Positions 61,898-64,000 of a DNA stretch of 64,000 nucleotides are shown here, piece by piece; the first letter of the stretch is position 1; every line of letters starts with the position of its first letter. The notes under the pieces were generated by a model. It had not been told where the DNA came from and did no database searches. It saw only the letters and a program-made list of their open reading frames with translations. Position numbers and translations under genes: made by a program. This stretch comes from Thermoplasmata archaeon. GTDB lineage: Archaea; Thermoplasmatota; Thermoplasmata; Methanomassiliicoccales; Methanomethylophilaceae. Location of the stretch: the NCBI GenBank assembly GCA_015063235.1, contig SUSW01000018.1, positions 31,231 through 95,230 on the forward strand, written 5' to 3'.

Positions 61898-62755
61898 ATG
61901 GAAAACGAGGAGATCATACGCGCCGAAGGGCTGGTCAAACGCTTCGGCAAGCTCACTGCAGTGGATGGATTGGATATCTCACTGAACAGAGGGGAGATCT
62001 ACGGTTTCCTGGGACCGAACGGTGCAGGGAAGACTACTACCGTCCGTATGCTCACCACAATGGACCTTCCCAATGAGGGTACAATCGTTATCGACGGTTA
62101 CGATACCCGCACCCAGTACCTTCAGGCACGCGGATGCATAGGGGTCATCCAACAGCAGCACAGCCTGGATAAGGATCTGACTGTCAAGGAGAACATCTTC
62201 CACCATGCTCTGATGCAGAACCTCTCGATCAAGGAGTCGAAGAAGCGCATGATGGAGCTGGCCGAGCTGATGGAGCTCACGGACCGCATGAACGATAAGG
62301 TGTCGACACTGTCTGGAGGGTGGAAGAAGAGGGTGGCCATTGTATGCTCGCTCATCCATAAGCCGGACATCCTTTTCATGGACGAGCCCACAACGGGCCT
62401 CGACACCCAATCCAGGAACCTTCTCTGGAAGATGATCCGCAACATCAACAGAACCGGCACGACGATCTTCCTGACGACGCATTACATCTTCGAAGCCGAA
62501 TCCCTCTGCGACAGGGTCGGAATAATCAACAAAGGGAAGCTCATAGCTCAGGGAACTCCGGACGAGCTCATGGAACATCTGGGCAGATTCGCATTGGTAT
62601 CCACCGATAAGGAGGGGGAGCAGACCGTCCAATACTTCCCGGATATGATCTCGGCCAAGAACGCATCCATGGATGTCGATCATGAGCATACCATATCCAT
62701 CCGCCACATCAATCTAGAGGATGTGTTCCTGGAACTCACAGGGAGGAGGATGTGA
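61898..62755 (+). CDS. ABC-2 exporter ATP-binding protein (pair 3)
   Basis: A 285-residue DrrA-type ATPase with GPNGAGKTTT near 40-49, LSGGWKKRV near 138, MDEPTTGLDTQS and the C-terminal LEDVFLELTGR found in the two tandem ATPases at 46-49 kb. A third member of that family, at a separate site. It overlaps its permease by ATGA. Confidence 0.9.
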   Translation: MENEEIIRAEGLVKRFGKLTAVDGLDISLNRGEIYGFLGPNGAGKTTTVRMLTTMDLPNEGTIVIDGYDTRTQYLQARGCIGVIQQQHSLDKDLTVKENIFHHALMQNLSIKESKKRMMELAELMELTDRMNDKVSTLSGGWKKRVAIVCSLIHKPDILFMDEPTTGLDTQSRNLLWKMIRNINRTGTTIFLTTHYIFEAESLCDRVGIINKGKLIAQGTPDELMEHLGRFALVSTDKEGEQTVQYFPDMISAKNASMDVDHEHTISIRHINLEDVFLELTGRRM

Positions 62756-63492
62756 TGCACAACATACCTTCGGAGATCTTCAGGGTCGCATACGGGGACC
62801 TGTGCTACATGAAGCACAACCTGATACAGACCATGGTTTCAACGCTTGTAGGGCCTCTTCTATACCTCCTGGCTTTCGGTTACGGAATGAGGGCGGGAGA
62901 TTCCGATTACATCGCATATGTTATCCCTGGAATAGTCGCGATATCATCGATGAACTCCGGGTTCTCGTCATCCTCTCAGAAGATAGTCATACAGAGGCTG
63001 TTCCATTCCAGCTTCGACGAGCTGATCCTCTGCCCGATGCATACCACGTCCATCATCTTCGGAAAATGCATCATGGGGATAATCAGGGGACTGGTCGGAG
63101 GACTCATCATCATAGGCCTGGGGATGATACTCACATCGGGACTTCAGATCACAGTCTGGCTTATCCTTGCTATGCTGCTATCCAGCATAATGTTCTCGCT
63201 GCTCGGTGTCGCAGCAGGGCTGCTGGCAGGCTCCACCCCGACGCTGATGATGTTCAACAGCATAATCATCCTGCCTATGTCGTTCATGTGTGGCACGCTG
63301 TTCGATATCGATTCCCTTCCAAGCTTCGTAGCGGACATCGTATGGGTGCTGCCCCTTTCGCACACCTCAGCGATCATGCGTGCGACCGCCACCTGCACTT
63401 CCTTCGATCCGATTTCAATCGTCGTGGTTCTGATCTATGTGGCCATCTTCTACACGGTCTGCCACATCGTTATCAGAAAAAAGCTGTATTGA
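62752..63492 (+). CDS. ABC-2 type permease (pair 3)
   Basis: A 246-residue six-helix ABC-2 permease with STLVGPLLYLLAFGYG, FHSSFDELILCP and CGTLFDIDSLPSFVADIVWVLPLSH. Closest in layout to the permeases of pairs 1 and 2. It forms an exporter with the ATPase just upstream. Confidence 0.87.
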   Translation: MMHNIPSEIFRVAYGDLCYMKHNLIQTMVSTLVGPLLYLLAFGYGMRAGDSDYIAYVIPGIVAISSMNSGFSSSSQKIVIQRLFHSSFDELILCPMHTTSIIFGKCIMGIIRGLVGGLIIIGLGMILTSGLQITVWLILAMLLSSIMFSLLGVAAGLLAGSTPTLMMFNSIIILPMSFMCGTLFDIDSLPSFVADIVWVLPLSHTSAIMRATATCTSFDPISIVVVLIYVAIFYTVCHIVIRKKLY

Positions 63493-63540
63493 AACTTCGC
63501 AGGAAAATGAAGACAGGGGTCAGAGACTCGTTGAAAATGT

Positions 63541-63783
63541 TCAATACGGGTGCTTCTTCGACACTTCTACCAATGCCTGGATGTTCTGGACAGATGTCGA
63601 TAGGGGCAATGCGCATCCGGGACCGAATATATATCCTCCATCCTGTCCAGCATCCTCGAAGCATTTCTCCGCTACAGCCTTGACCTTATTGACATCCTCG
63701 CCGAGCATTACAGCAACGGGATCGCGCGATAATAAACGTTCGATTGTCAGGATATGCCTGGGAAGATCTGTCGGCAGAATCAT
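63541..63783 (-). pseudogene. C-terminal remnant of a MtaA/MtbA-type methyltransferase
   Basis: An 80-codon frame with a stop directly upstream. Residues 20-80 match the end of UroD-family corrinoid methyltransferases: RDPVAVMLGED, then GGYIFGPGCALPLSTSVQNI, which includes the last zinc-ligand Cys. The His-x-Cys zinc site and the barrel are missing, so it cannot be active. Confidence 0.7.
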
Positions 63784-63802
63784 TCGTCACATGGATTGAA
63801 GA

Positions 63803-63821
63803 GGGAGGGGATGACCCTCCC
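63803..63821 (-). terminator. Perfect 7-bp hairpin after the repeat-protein gene
   Basis: GGGAGGG GATGA CCCTCCC, 19 bp past the stop of the right-edge gene, read on the minus strand. Confidence 0.6.
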
Positions 63822-63840
63822 AGGTTTGGATCGGTACACC

Positions 63841-64000
63841 TTACGCCTGTTTCCAGTGTGCATACAGTTCGGTATCCGAGGTGAATTGCGTGTCCACGGT
63901 CACCTTTTTGCCACCGTCGGGTTCGGTGAACCAACCGTCGAACAGGTAGCCTTCCCTGACGGGATCCGCCGGGAGCTCCGGGAGTTTCCCTTCCACTGCC
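63841..64000 (-). CDS. C-terminus of a Listeria-Bacteroides-repeat (InlB B-repeat) surface protein, partial
   Basis: 52 codons run from the right edge to TAA. They encode LPELPADPVREGYLFDGWFT, then the YAHWK-type ending of the Listeria-Bacteroides repeat (G-Y-x-F-x-G-W-x-x-x...Y-A-x-W). Such repeats build long cell-surface adhesin-like proteins, which are common in gut Methanomassiliicoccales. The protein ends with the repeat plus QA and has no visible anchor. The start and most of the gene lie outside the window. Confidence 0.8.
   Translation of the reverse strand, partial: AVEGKLPELPADPVREGYLFDGWFTEPDGGKKVTVDTQFTSDTELYAHWKQA

Overview
The window comes from a methanogenic archaeon, most likely of the Methanomassiliicoccales (Thermoplasmata side of the Euryarchaeota; gut or rumen type). 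Archaeal marks are ABCE1, a stand-alone ATP-PPase GMP synthase subunit, Trm5, an exosome-type RNA-binding protein, and box A (TATA) promoters about 27 bp ahead of many start codons, often with no ribosome-binding site (leaderless). The methylotrophic lifestyle is suggested by a MtaA/MtbA-type methylcobamide:CoM methyltransferase, a degenerate second copy, corrinoid adenosyltransferase and a large cobalt-chelatase-like set. Every intact gene I could delimit ends in TGA or TAA, never TAG. Two genes carry an in-frame TAG with recognisable protein on both sides, as expected where UAG encodes pyrrolysine.

Layout. 1-4 kb: end of a beta-propeller/FecCD fusion, a second FecCD permease and their ATPase. 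4-10 kb: Trm5, dUTPase-like, S66 peptidase, a chagasin-type protease inhibitor, an SPFH/zinc-ribbon pair, tRNA-Ile. 10-16 kb: PH-domain and exosome-type proteins, a CNNM/CBS protein, an Rpn-family nuclease with a duplicated 3' end, a degenerate isochorismatase-fold protein, a coiled-coil protein, a Cys-rich protein, a DUF5685-like protein. 16.1-17.6 kb: a small Cys-rich, aromatic-tailed protein followed by a perfect stem-loop and a radical SAM/SPASM enzyme, a candidate RiPP-like pair. 17.6-29.4 kb: cysteine synthase, MFS, CDF, the ABCE1-PHP-CutA-like operon (the last gene with in-frame UAG), MATE, MetRS-PHP.

29.4-32.4 kb is an accessory patch: an AAA_14/DUF4143 ATPase gene framed by two copies of an inverted repeat, decayed coding pieces and an AlbA_2-like gene with in-frame UAG. 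32.4-39.7 kb: GuaA ATP-PPase subunit, CobA, an FMN reductase, tRNA-Cys, a double-glycine-leader peptide gene, pyrD-pyrK-TPR, the corrinoid methyltransferase, tRNA-Leu. 40-50 kb: a chelatase operon (ChlI-like, ChlD-like, CobN-like) coupled to two ABC-2 exporters. 51-54 kb: a diaminobutyrate aminotransferase/decarboxylase pair predicted to make 1,3-diaminopropane.

54.1-55.2 kb holds a transposase remnant and a hairpin-rich stretch that looks like a structured RNA. 55.2-61 kb: two divergent PAPS-reductase-family Fe-S proteins and a U32 peptidase. 61.3-61.8 kb is a small gene graveyard: a frameshifted tyrosine-phosphatase remnant abutting the last 40 codons of a decarboxylase. Then come a third ABC-2 exporter, a methyltransferase remnant and, at the right edge, the end of a Listeria-Bacteroides-repeat surface protein. 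A 27-bp palindrome with arms GTAACAC/GTGTTAC recurs three times plus one looser copy.
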